Source: Sipunculus nudus (taxonomy: Eukaryota > Annelida > Sipuncula > Golfingiida > Sipunculidae). From it: a DNA stretch of 64,000 nucleotides. Below are positions 36,953 through 48,577 of the stretch, one piece after another (positions within the stretch are counted from its first letter, which is position 1; each line of letters opens with the position of its first letter). The translations under genes were made by a program, and so were the position numbers. The stretch is from positions 12,367,676-12,431,675 of the forward strand of contig CM049311.1 of the NCBI GenBank assembly GCA_026874595.1, in the 5' to 3' direction. The notes beneath the pieces were generated by a model. The model was not told where the DNA came from, did no database searches, and was given only the letters and a program-made list of their open reading frames with translations.

Positions 36953-36956
36953 TTAA

Positions 36957-37235
36957 AGTTACCCATTCACTGACCTTTTAAAACTGTATGTGTTAATGAA
37001 CTAAGGGTAATGTTGGTTGTTAAACATTCTTATAAGGCCTTCCTGAAGGATGTATGAACTGGTTTATCAGCAACATGTTTGTAAACACAGCAATGTTGAC
37101 AAACGAGAAAAACATTTAACCTAAGGTGGTTGGTTGCATATATGCGGAAGTAGAAAGGTCACTTGTTGCAAAGCGCCATTTGCCAAGCTCTTGCTTATCT
37201 GATTTGCTGCCAGTTGCTCTTGTTGAATTTAATTT
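36957..37235. mobile_element. TTAA-type MITE copy 2 (right end lost)
   Basis: Same insertion site as the unit C copy. TTAA at 36953-36956. Truncated on the right by about 850 bp of unrelated DNA. Confidence 0.6.
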
Positions 37236-37796
37236 AATGGATATGACCATACTGTAAGATTTGGCATGATAGGCTGTATATTCTTGGTAATGAGTTTATT
37301 TGGCTTCTCTCTCTCATTTGCAGCTGTTCTCAATAATATAAATATTTCTATTATTATTATAACTATATACTTTTTACTGATTTTGTGAAATGAATCTTTC
37401 GTATACGTACAAACCTCTACGTTACCTTGTTACATATCACACATATATAACAAGCCTTTGTTCCATGATGCCTGGGCACTGATTGCATAATTTCCTAGTC
37501 ATGCATGATCACTGGGTTCCTTATTTGTAGAGGCCAGGTCCTGGCCAGGTCTGTTAAGTTAAGCTGTTTATCTCATCAGGGTGACCACTAATGGGGGTCC
37601 CGTGATGTTTAGACAGCTATGAGCACACAGATAGATGGTATCACAATAACGTTTAATTGCACTAGATGTAGACTTAGTAAATGTAAGGGTATAATCAACA
37701 AACTCTCCCTTCATTTCATTGGCCAGAATAGAGGGTGGAGTTCACCCTACCCGTCTGACCAATGGAATGAATGGAGGATGTGATTAGTTATATTCC

Positions 37797-37839
<43 letters not shown>

Positions 37840-38090
37840 AAAAGCCAGGGTATTATTATGTGTGGGACAGATTACTTTTGGCCACTCTGCACTGAGGACA
37901 CTTTTTATGTATTGACATTTTATATTATCTTTTGGATGCTACTGAAGAATAAAAATGGTATCCTAAGCTGCCGGATTCATCTGTTGTGGCTATGTGCCAC
38001 AAATGCCACAAACTTGCTTGAACGAGGGCATGAGAGGGGGAAAGACGAAGTTTAATCAAGTAACATAAGTTTACAATATGATTATCATTA
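37236..38090. other. Unit B-specific DNA, no gene recognised
   Basis: Not present in units A or C. It holds an imperfect inverted repeat at 37706-37777 (arms around TTCATTTCATTGG/CCAATGGAATGAATGG) and a (GA)n tract at 37800-37838. Confidence 0.45.
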
Positions 38091-38568
38091 GCATATAATT
38101 CTAATTTAGGTATGTCGTATATTTTGTACCCACAGGCACGATAATACCCCAGGAAATAAGTTGTGATGTAGGTACCAGAGAGACTCTCCGGGGTACTACC
38201 ATCATTTACCCAGATTTTCACAATTTGGCGAACGATAGTACAACACGGACAGTATATGTGCATATAAAACTTTGGAGATGCAAACCTGCACGGATATCAA
38301 AATAATAGGGCCTGCGGGTATTTGCAATGAAATGGAGTGCATGGGATAGTTACATACAAATCAGGATTCCTGAGTCATAAATGACCAATACATTACTAGT
38401 ATGCAACTGGCCGAACAACACTTAACCTGGTCTGACCTGAGTTTGTTTATTTACATTTAACTGTGTTTACGTTTACACATAACCCCTCCCTTCCGACACT
38501 TCAATGTAATATCGAGGGGAAATCTTTTAGACAATTAAATGTGAAAACGATTTTAACAAGTAACCCAT

Positions 38569-39459
38569 GGGTAATGATGATCAGCTGACATGCATGACTT
38601 AATGGCCTAATTTTTACAACTGTTGTCTTATTTAGAAGAAAATGATTGCAAATGTTGTTAAAATTTTGGGGAGGGACAGGAGGATTTTTACGCATAAAGA
38701 ACATTACATAATGGGCAAAATAGCGATACTAGGGACGACTGATCATTTAGTACTGATTAAAACAGTGAAATTGATGTTTCCGGAACACAGCTTGCAGAAT
38801 ATAGATCACCATAACCTTATTTAAGTTTTGAAAGGATTTTTTTCCGCTAATCTAAAAAATTCATTCTAGATCCAGTGGTTATAATTTGTGCCCTGCTTTG
38901 GTATCAAATGTTCATTATTCTGGGGGTATTGTAAGCCCAATAGCTAGGCGAACATGGGTAACAGAAACCTAATATCAGTTTCCAAGGAGACTTTTTACGG
39001 ATCTCCCAGAATACCAGTTAGAAGATTCTAGGTCTATTGGTTACGATTTTGCCCTGTTAACAGATGACCGCACCATAAAAGATCTCAAATTAAAGAAAAA
39101 AATGCGTAAAAATTCGACAAAAAATCCAGGTGGCGCCACTCCGTGGTCAATATCCATGCAAATAAATCATGGTGATCAATCCATCAGTTGTTCAGATACT
39201 GTAGCTTATGTATCAATTGTTTCATGAGTCTGGGAATACTTCTGTACCCTATAGCTCGAAGGATATGGGTACCAGACACCTGATTTCAGGTTTACTGGGG
39301 GAATTTCATAGGCCTCTAAGACTTCATAGGGTTCATAATCCTAGCCCTCACGATTACGATTTATTCCCTGCTAACGGGCGGCCAGGCCGACGAACGGAAG
39401 GACGACAGACAATGAGCCATCGCTATGGCTCAGCATGACTGAAAGTCAGCTGAGCTAAG
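38569..39459. repeat. Dispersed modular repeat, copy at the B/C boundary
   Basis: Longer copy with two GTGCCCTG/TTGCCCTG modules and the terminal hairpin CTCAGCATGACT/AGTCAGCTGAG. Confidence 0.65.
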
Positions 39460-39540
39460 AATATTACTCCCAGGTTTTTTTATTCTCATTGGTGAAATAA
39501 AACAAATATTCATACTTTTCATAAGCTAAAAATATATTTA

Positions 39541-39541
39541 G

Positions 39542-39570
<29 letters not shown>
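39541..39570. repeat. (TA)n microsatellite
   Basis: Short TA run at the position of the 27204-27306 run in unit A. Confidence 0.9.
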
Positions 39571-39576
<6 letters not shown>

Positions 39577-39921
39577 TAACAAAATATGAATACAATTTAA
39601 GAATTTTATTTCTAATACCCAACAACCGTTAACCTATATAAGGCCCCCGCCCCCCCCCCCCCCCCGTCCTTGTTCTCGAGGTTCTGGATCCGCAACTGCA
39701 TGATGTCATCAAGGTGTCAGAAGTGTCCGATGAGCATGTGTAAGGATTGTTTAATTTTTCCTTTGTATTTTACAAATTGAGATCCCTTTACCCCAAGTTG
39801 GTCTGAGGCCCCTTTACATGTACATTTTCTGAACGATGGGAATATGCACTACATTTAGTTTATAGACAATTGTGATTTCAGATACCAGTTTATTTTATTT
39901 AAATTGTGATTTTTATTTAAA

Positions 39922-41983
39922 ACTAGATATTTCTTGGCACCGTAGGTGCCATAGTATCCCCGGTCAATTACCCCCCCCCCCCCCCCCTTCAAGAATAGGC
40001 CACCTATCTTCAGCAGCATATGCTAACACTTGGCAAGCGACTATGGTTTCTTCCATCTATCAACTTGACAAACAATATTTCACCGAAATTTGGGGTCAAT
40101 ACGGTGAATTACTCTTGAGTAAAGTGGATTAATTTATACTTACAAAATGGTAAGGTAAGTGGTACTACCTGTTTGGTTTACGAGAAAACTTTCCAAGATA
40201 GATGTACATGCCAAATTGGAGACCAACACATTGAACGACTCCACAGATTGAGAAATTTTCACCTAAAACAAATGGAATGATGGACACCACACGAAAAAAA
40301 TGGCAGATGGCGCCACCAGTCTTGAGTACAAGATGGAGGAGCCCAAGATCTATGGACATGAACCGTTTCAGACCAATACGGCACACCACTCCTGAGAAAA
40401 GAGCTTTAATTTATTCTAGGGAATCGGGAAGGTATAGGTGGTGCCAGCTGTATGGTTTATGAGAAAATATTCCAAGATGGATAGACCTGCCAAATTTCAG
40501 ACCAATACCTTGAACCACTCCGGAGATATGAGCCATTTTCACCAAAAGCACATGTACAGATGGACGCCACGGGAAAAATATTGCAGATGGTGCTACCAGT
40601 CTTGAGTACGAGATGGTGGAGTCCAAGATCTATGGATATGCACAAATTCAGGCCAATAGGGCAAATCACTCCTCAGAAGAGGGCATTAATTTATTCTACA
40701 AAAAAAGGGAAGGTAGGTGGCGCCACCTGTCTGGTTTACGAGAAAAGTTGCAAAGATGGATGGACAAGCCTAATTTCAGACCAATACCTTGAACCACACC
40801 GGGGATATGAGCAATTTTCATCCAAGGCACATGTACAGATCGACGCCACAGCAAAACGATTGCAGATGGCGCCATCAGTCTTGAGTACAAGATGGAGTTG
40901 TCCAAGGTCTATGAATATGCACAATTTTAGGCCAATAGGGAAACTCACTCCTCAAAAAAGGGCATTAATTTATTCTAAAAAAGGAAAGATAGGTGGCGCC
41001 AGCTAAGTGGTTTACGAGAAAAGTTTCAAAGATGGACATGCCAAATTTTAGACAAATACCATGAACCACTTCGGATATATGAGCAATTTTCAGCCGAAAC
41101 ACATGTACAGATGGATGCATCGGCAAAACGATAGTAGAAGGCGCCACCAGTCTTGAGTACAAGATAGAGGAGGCTAAGATCAATTGGATTGCGCAATTTC
41201 AGCCCAATCTGTCCATTAGTTTTAGACTTACAATGCTCACAGTACTGTCTTGGGCAATGATGGGGTATAAAAATGCGCAAAAGTAAAAGACAGGTGTCGC
41301 CACCTACCTTCCGCAGAAAGATATTTAAGATCTCCATTTAAGACAAAGCTATTTAAGATCTTCGGTCAATTTGATTTTTGGACCAATCCATCCATCCTTT
41401 ATTGAGATATTTATGATTTTGTGGGTTTTCACCATATAAGGCAATATTCAAGGTCAAGGCCACTCTCATAGGAAAGGCCATGCCCCAATAGAAATATACA
41501 TCATCCCATAACCTATGTCTATGTATATGAACAATATGAAAGAAATCTGTACATTAGTTTTTGACTTATAATGCTCACAGTTCTGTTAAAGTGGCAATGA
41601 TGGGGGTATTAAACGGCACGAAAACAAGAAAAAGAAACTAGGTGGCGCCACCAGTTTCCGGTACATGACAACACTATCCAAGATCTTTGGTCAAGTTGAA
41701 TTTGGACAATCAATGCAAGATTTCTTGAGTTATTAAAGAATATGTGCGATTTTCTCACAAAATGGACCGATTCTTGGTCAATGTCACGCTCCTAGTAAAG
41801 ATCATGACCCCATTTCAAAAAAAGCTTCGTCCTCTCACCCATATGTATGCACATGTCAGGTTTGGTAAAGATCCGAAAAATATATTTTGAGTTATCGCGT
41901 CCAAACGAAATCTCTGCTGCTGCGGCGGCGGCTGCGGCGCGACCGTGCTTAAACCATAATATCCCGACTTTGTCTTGGGATAC
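39922..41983. mobile_element. Satellite-bearing insertion, pearl/Helentron-like candidate (2.06 kb)
   Basis: The matching DNA in unit B (near 27630) is uninterrupted. The insertion starts ACTAGATATTT, followed by the hairpin GGCACCGTAGGTGCC (39936-39950), and ends with the stem TATCCC/GGGATA (41960-41965 and 41977-41982). Both ends carry CCATARTATCCC in direct orientation. The middle is a satellite array. No terminal inverted repeats or target duplication were found. Known molluscan pearl elements have this plan, terminal structures around a tandem core, but assignment is by architecture only. Confidence 0.55.
40153..41660. repeat. Tandem array of about 277-bp GGTGGCGCCACC monomers
   Basis: Anchors at about 40153, 40431, 40709 and 40985 give spacings of 278, 278 and 276 bp. 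Two more diverged units start near 41283 and 41636. Each monomer is itself a diverged dimer: both halves carry the GGTGGCGCCACC-like palindrome, a GAGTACAAGATGG or TTTACGAGAAAA segment, and a CAAATTTCAGACCAATA-like segment. Open frames recur in each unit because the units are copies; they are not genes. Confidence 0.85.
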
Positions 41984-42794
41984 AATTACGAATTAAAGAT
42001 ATCTGACCAAAAGTGTGTTTATTCCAGTGTATATACCTGTAACAGCAACAGAATATCTAAGGCCGTTACGCTTTTATAAAAAAACGACTTTTTTATTCAA
42101 GGTGTTAATTCTCACAAGAGAACCTTGGGATCAGAGTTTCTTTTCTGATTTCATAAAGGTGCAAAGGATTATTACTTACCGATTGACGTGAGCTATCTGA
42201 ACAGGCCCATTTGATGACAAATTTAATTAGATTTTATCATATTTGGTTTATTTTACACGATGACAGCAGTTGGCGGGAAAATGATTAAAACAAGACGGTA
42301 AGAATGCTTTAGGGATAAATAAAGCACTATCCTGTGTTTTTGCAGTTCAGAGAAACAAAAATGAAAGAAGTAAGACAACATTAATCACCTAGCTTTTTAT
42401 TGAGACACATTTACACACGATAAAAACTATTTACTTTTGCGTTAGGTTAAATGCGTCGGCGCCAATTTAACAGCTATATGTCTTCCACAAGCCGTTCACA
42501 TATCTATGTTTTCGATTACACTTTGAATTCAATCTCCCTCTCTCTCTCTCTCTCTCTCACAAACACACACACACACTCAAGCATACATGACTATTGTTTA
42601 TTACATGATTTCACAATGAATGATTTGTTATGTTTCGTAATATATTTTACAACAGTCCAAATACGCGCACACGTGTTCTAAAATGGGAATTATGTCATTT
42701 GAATTTAATATGGAAAACACACGTTCACTCAAGATTAAATTTTAGTAGTAAAATATGCTATAAACTATATTCATTCATTTTCTTGTAAAAATAG
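41984..42794. other. 3' flank of gene C
   Basis: Matches the 3' flanks of genes A and B. It contains AATAAA (minus strand) at 42396-42401 and a (CT)n/(CA)n tract at 42535-42576 in the probable 3' UTR. Confidence 0.5.
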
Positions 42795-43397
42795 TTAAAA
42801 ATCTCCGCCTCCTCCGTCGCCGCCGCCGCCGCCGCCACCACCACCGCCGCCACCACCACCGCCCCATCCGCCATAGTGATGATGAGATGAATGTCCGTAA
42901 CTCCTTCCGCCGCCGCCACTATTACAGTTTCCTCGTGTGCATAAAAAGCAACATACCACTCCCCCAAAGAGTGCCACTATAGATCCAATAACTATTCCTG
43001 CTATCGCCCCCGATGATAATCCTCCCGACTTAGCGCATGCTCGGGCTCCTATCAACACATCCCTGGGGAATACAAGCAAATATCATAAACGCATAACTAG
43101 GAAATGAACGATCATCGCTACAACAATCAATAGTTTGTGATCAGTTGTGGTCATCTAATATATTTTATAAATAAATTGTTTGTTAGACGGCGTTTGGTAA
43201 AGAAATTTCCTTTAAAGACATAAACACAGAATTTATTATAAAAATCCTATAATCTAGTTTCTAAAATACCTTTAATATAACAAATACTCTTACTTTACAA
43301 GTTTTATATGCGACAGTTTAATATCCGTCAATGATATATATTTTATATATATATATAAACATACACATATATTTATTAAATATATATTATATTTATA

Positions 43398-43468
<71 letters not shown>

Positions 43469-46400
43469 CCAAGTATACTTACAAATTTTTTGTTTGTAAA
43501 TCTTACAAAGCAGCACTTTAATCAATTTTCAACAATTCAGTGATTTAGCTGTTTTAACTTTATTGAAAGTCATAGGACCACAGGGTTTTCAGCATCCATT
43601 TGCATATTCAAAATTTAGAAGATCTGCTATAGATGAAAGTTTAAATCCCTCACCTGTATTCTGATATCAGGTAACGAAGTCCGTCGTAATACTGGTCATT
43701 TGAGAAATAGTGACGGGCCTCTTTGTAGATATCCTGCGTACATTCCGCCGTCAATATCGTCAATGTATGTTTACCAAGGGCAGTGTAAATCTGGGAGAAA
43801 TAGTGAAGCAGGATTAGTAATATAAATATCAGCAATGCCACACTGAATCAGTTTCTTATCTCTCAATTACACGACAAAAACGGATTATCAATGATTACAA
43901 AATATATATTTAACATAGATTATCAGATCTAAGCGTGCCTTATTACTTATCAAACACAAAAGACTACATACATAAAATCTAATCTGCTTACGACTGGTCA
44001 CGTTACGTACTAGAATATGTAAGAACGAAAGCCAACACACGCGGGATTTAAGCTAATTAAAAGAGCGGGTGGAGTTACCCACCTGGCGGTCGCCCCTGGA
44101 AATCATTATAATGATGTCATCGTTGCAGTAGCCGAAGTTCCACGACTCGTCACGAAGGAATCTTGCAAAGGATCGTGTGTAACTGGCTCTCCGGGTTTTA
44201 GAGGATATCGGGCGCCTGAAGAGAAAAGAATTCATCAGTAGTCACGTTTAAAAGATTTCCTGATATTACTGATTTGCTTTATAAATGGACCGGTGTAGCT
44301 CCCCACTTTACCTGCTGTCCCTATTGTTTGCATGGCGTAATACCTTCATAATATGATCACATGTTCAATGTAACACGTGACACAGGGCTATGACGTTATA
44401 TGAATTTAAGGAACCTCAGAAAATGGGTTAAATGACTCACAGAGTGCTCAAATTCATGCATTTTGCCAATTATCCTTAGGTTACAGTGACCTTATCGACC
44501 TAATTAAGGCTTCCAAAGAAGATTTCCTAGATGGAAAGTTAGAAATGTCTTTGTCCAACAGCTACAATTTGTGCCCACCTGACTAATAGTGCGCTAATAC
44601 ATGTATCATGTTCTTTTACATTGCCCTCAGAATATATGGAAATACTCCATAATCAATAAGCAAGGAAGGAAACAATACAATCAATGCATTAGTTATTCAG
44701 ATCTCAAGCTTTTGTGTCTAGTTTGTAATGTTGATATGTTGCAATAACTAGCCCCGTAAATCAGAGATTATAGGTCGTAGTGACCTAATTTCATGTGTTC
44801 AGGGAAAGTATTTAATGACCTCAAGGGATTTCAGGTTTGAAGATTCTAGATGCAACAATAAGATTGTGTTCCCTCTCTGACTGTCCAGGTGCTTAAATGC
44901 ATATTTTTATGTCAGCAGCTCGCATAGTATAGGTCAGTATAGCCTATTTTCAGGTTTCCATGGAGATATGCACTTGTCTTTCCTGGATTTTACGTGTACG
45001 AATTATAAGACAAGCGGATACAATTTGTGCCGGGTTTGCAAAATAAAGGTCACTATGACGTAATTTCAGGTTTTTTAAAAGGAGGTTTGCTTAGAACCTC
45101 TGATTGTACAGTTAGAAGTTTTAAGGTCAAACGGTTATGGTTTCTGACTTATTTACCACCGGACTGCTGTAATTGATCGTCTAAAACATAGAAAAAAATG
45201 TACCACCAGTCTTCAGAAAGCGATGAAACACTACATGATATAGGTCATAATGACCTAATTTCAGTGAGTGCTCAGTGTGTACTCAGTTAGAAATTTATAG
45301 GTAAAACCTTTATGATTTGTACCCTGTTAACGGACGACCGGACGGCCGGCCGGAAGGCGACGGATGACGGACAAAGAATGATCGCTACAGCTCGGATGAC
45401 TTTCAGTCACCTTAGATAATAACTGTTGAATCATTCTTCCTATAGCTAAATATAGCTTAAATTGTATGTACACAGCAAATAGGAAAAGCGGAACATGCAC
45501 GTATGTCGTATATCTTAATAACGACATATGTCTTAATAAAGTGTGTTTTTATTGAGTTTTAGTATGAATGATGTGAATGGGATATAAAAGTTAATCTCTT
45601 ATAAACAGGGAAGAGAGAGAGACGTACCCGCTTCCGTCGTCGATACGCGGAACAAGCGCAATACCTATCGGATATGGATGAGTGCAGCGAGAACATGCGC
45701 AGTCAAGGTCCTCTTGCATGGAATCAATAGCTAGGTCTATAGAATCCGCTGAAAGAAAAACGTAATACAATAACTTGCAGTTATATAGATTAAAATATTA
45801 CAATATGATTTGCGATAATGACGCAACATCTTCTGACAAATTGTGTGTTTTCTGTCGAACTATACCTTGAGACGGATCTTCATATATATTTCGCTTTATT
45901 ACCTAAAAACTTAAACACCTAAAGGGGACAAACAATAAAAATAAAAAATAGATGTGGTCAGACAATGGTCCTCAGAGGGCCCCGCAATACTTGTAGCGCT
46001 GGACTAGTTTACATATGGGCGAAGAGTTGAGTTAAAGTTGAAAAATATGACAAGGAGAAACAGGTTCTTATCCAAATGCATGAGGGAAAAATCCTACTGG
46101 TTCAAGTATTAATTAAGAAGATATATCTGAAATAAAGTGTGCAATAGAAAATCACATATTTCTCTGTTGGCTGAATTTGATTTTGAGCAAGTCTGTATTT
46201 CAATAGGTCAGAAGCCCTCATAGGCACCAATGATCCCTGTGAATTTGAGAAAGAATGTATCGCAGTGGTCTTGCATCAGGTTGCATTCATATCGTGGTAA
46301 ACGGCCCATATTCTCAATATTATGCTAAGAATGATAAATTAAGACAATAGTATTCATGTGAGCTCACAACCCAAACTGAAACACTGTCTCCATGGACACG

Positions 46401-48538
46401 GGTCATTTCCTGTACCGCCTGCAAGTCGACTGCGTCATGTAACCCGTGCGAGCCATGCTTGTGTCCACGCGGTCATAAATTCAACAAACATGCCGAGGGG
46501 TTTACCAAAGTGCTGGATCAAAACGGAACTTTTCTCGCTCATGTTTGGCATCAATAGGAAGTACTAAAACATGCTAAGGATTGGTCTGGTTTATGTTGAT
46601 TGACAGTCTACCTGTAGGCCATGAAGTGTTGTCAGAACTGATGAAAATATTTGCATCTTCATGAGGCCTTATAATGCGATCCTCAGACTTAGATGTAAAG
46701 ACCAGAGTAGGGTCCGAGTACTTTTAAAGTACTTTTTTTAAAGTACTTGAGTACGAGTACTGAGTACTTTAAAAGTACTCGAGTACAAGTATGAGTACGT
46801 TTGCACTTTTTCAAAAGTACTCGAGTACAAGTACCGAGTACTCAAAACGTACTCATGAGTACTTTAATGAGTACTTTTTGTAACAAAATATTTATGTCAC
46901 ATGCATGACAGTCTTCACTCTATAGAAGACAAAATAATACTGATATACGATTAGGGCTGATATTAAAGAAATATCAGTATGAACGTATCAAGAAAACTGT
47001 GATCTTGGAGAACAAGTCCATTTATCAATTGTATTAGGTCATAGTAAAAAGGAGATCGTGTTTTCACTCATGTTTTTTTTAGTTTGACGGTCTTTGTTCG
47101 TTTGTCTCCACCTACTAGGTTTAGTGATAGCTTCAGTGGAACGATCAACGGGCTTAATAACAGGATAGAATTAAACATATTTTCGGTTGATACGAGCGAT
47201 CATGATAATCTCGATCTGAGCGATCATGATAATCTCTATTTGTATACTTTTTACTGGTTTCTTAAATATGATTCTCTCATGATATGTTTTAGAAGATCAT
47301 AAGTTTAATCTGATTGTCTCCTGCGGAGATTATGAGTTCATCCCTGTTCGTCCGTTCGTATGTGTCTTTCGGTGTGATTTTGTGTTTGTTCACAAGGTGG
47401 GCGAAAATCTAGCAAACAGGTTTTCATCTCTACCCAACCAACAAAAATTCTTCCTTAGTCTGCGAATGGTTTCTCCTAATCGACTAACGATTAATGTAGT
47501 TAAAACTAATGTAATGTTTCTAGGAAGTAAAACTCCTGTAAATTGTCATTCGCTAAATATAACGGCTAACAGTTCACTTCTGCAACAACTTTATGAAACT
47601 AAACTATAAGGTTTAACTATTGATGCCAGTTCTTCCTGGTTACCGCATGAACATATATTTTCAAATAAATTATCACCTAAACTTGCATTACTAAACCGCC
47701 TCAAAAAACTTATCTGGTGATACATTATCTGTGGTGTATAACACGATTATACTAGCCTAATTTAGACTATGCCATCAGTGTATGAGGGAAAGAACTCACA
47801 AAGTTGGATTAGGGGAGGATACAAAAAATGCAAAAACCGGGCAGCCGTATCTTTACTGGATGTTTTAACTTTGGTGTTTTTAGTGAAACTTTCATACAAA
47901 AATTGAACTGGATGTTTGTATCAAAACGAAACGAAAACTTCACAGCACTTTTTAGGCATTAATTATTACATTAAACAACGCATATTGGTAGACGTGAATC
48001 ATTGTCATTTGTCAAAAACTCTCATGATTACTCAACAATATCTGCAACGAATAATTTAATTGCGCTTCCTAAGCCGAGAACGGAATATTATAGATAAAGT
48101 TTTGTTTATGCTGGTTCGTTGTTATGGACTATTATAAGCTAAGATTAGTAAACTCATAAGCCACTTTAAACATAGCGTTAAATCCTTTTCAAACTCTAAA
48201 GTTCATACTCTATAGTATTTTAGATTATATATTTAATCTTTTCATGGTTTATAGTAACTAATTACTGACAAAGTAACTAAAACACCTGTTCCTTTATTCA
48301 CAAATGATTTACAGTGAATGCGATGTTGTACGTTATAATTTTATTTTATTATTTTATTTGTTATTATATTATCATCATACGTTTGTCAGAATTAACGTGT
48401 ATACATGTATGTATATGATCTTATGTATTTTAAAGTTAATGTATCTTATATGTACAACTCTCACAGTGCTAGTGGAAGAACAGAATTGCATATGAATATG
48501 CTACCATGTATAACTATAATGAAATAATGATAATAATT

Positions 48539-48577
<39 letters not shown>

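Larger units (their letters stand above)
27442..39710. repeat. Segmental duplication unit B (about 12.3 kb)
   Basis: Second unit, carrying gene B. Private insertions include the solo-LTR candidate at 29113-30243 and the TIR element at 33592-34131. A remnant reading TCCTGGATACGCCACTG (about 27400-27421) precedes its left edge, as a related one precedes unit C. Confidence 0.85.

Noticed and set aside
40457-41337. Series of similar 70-150-codon open frames on both strands
   Set aside because: They recur because the DNA is a tandem satellite; stops fall at different places in each monomer.
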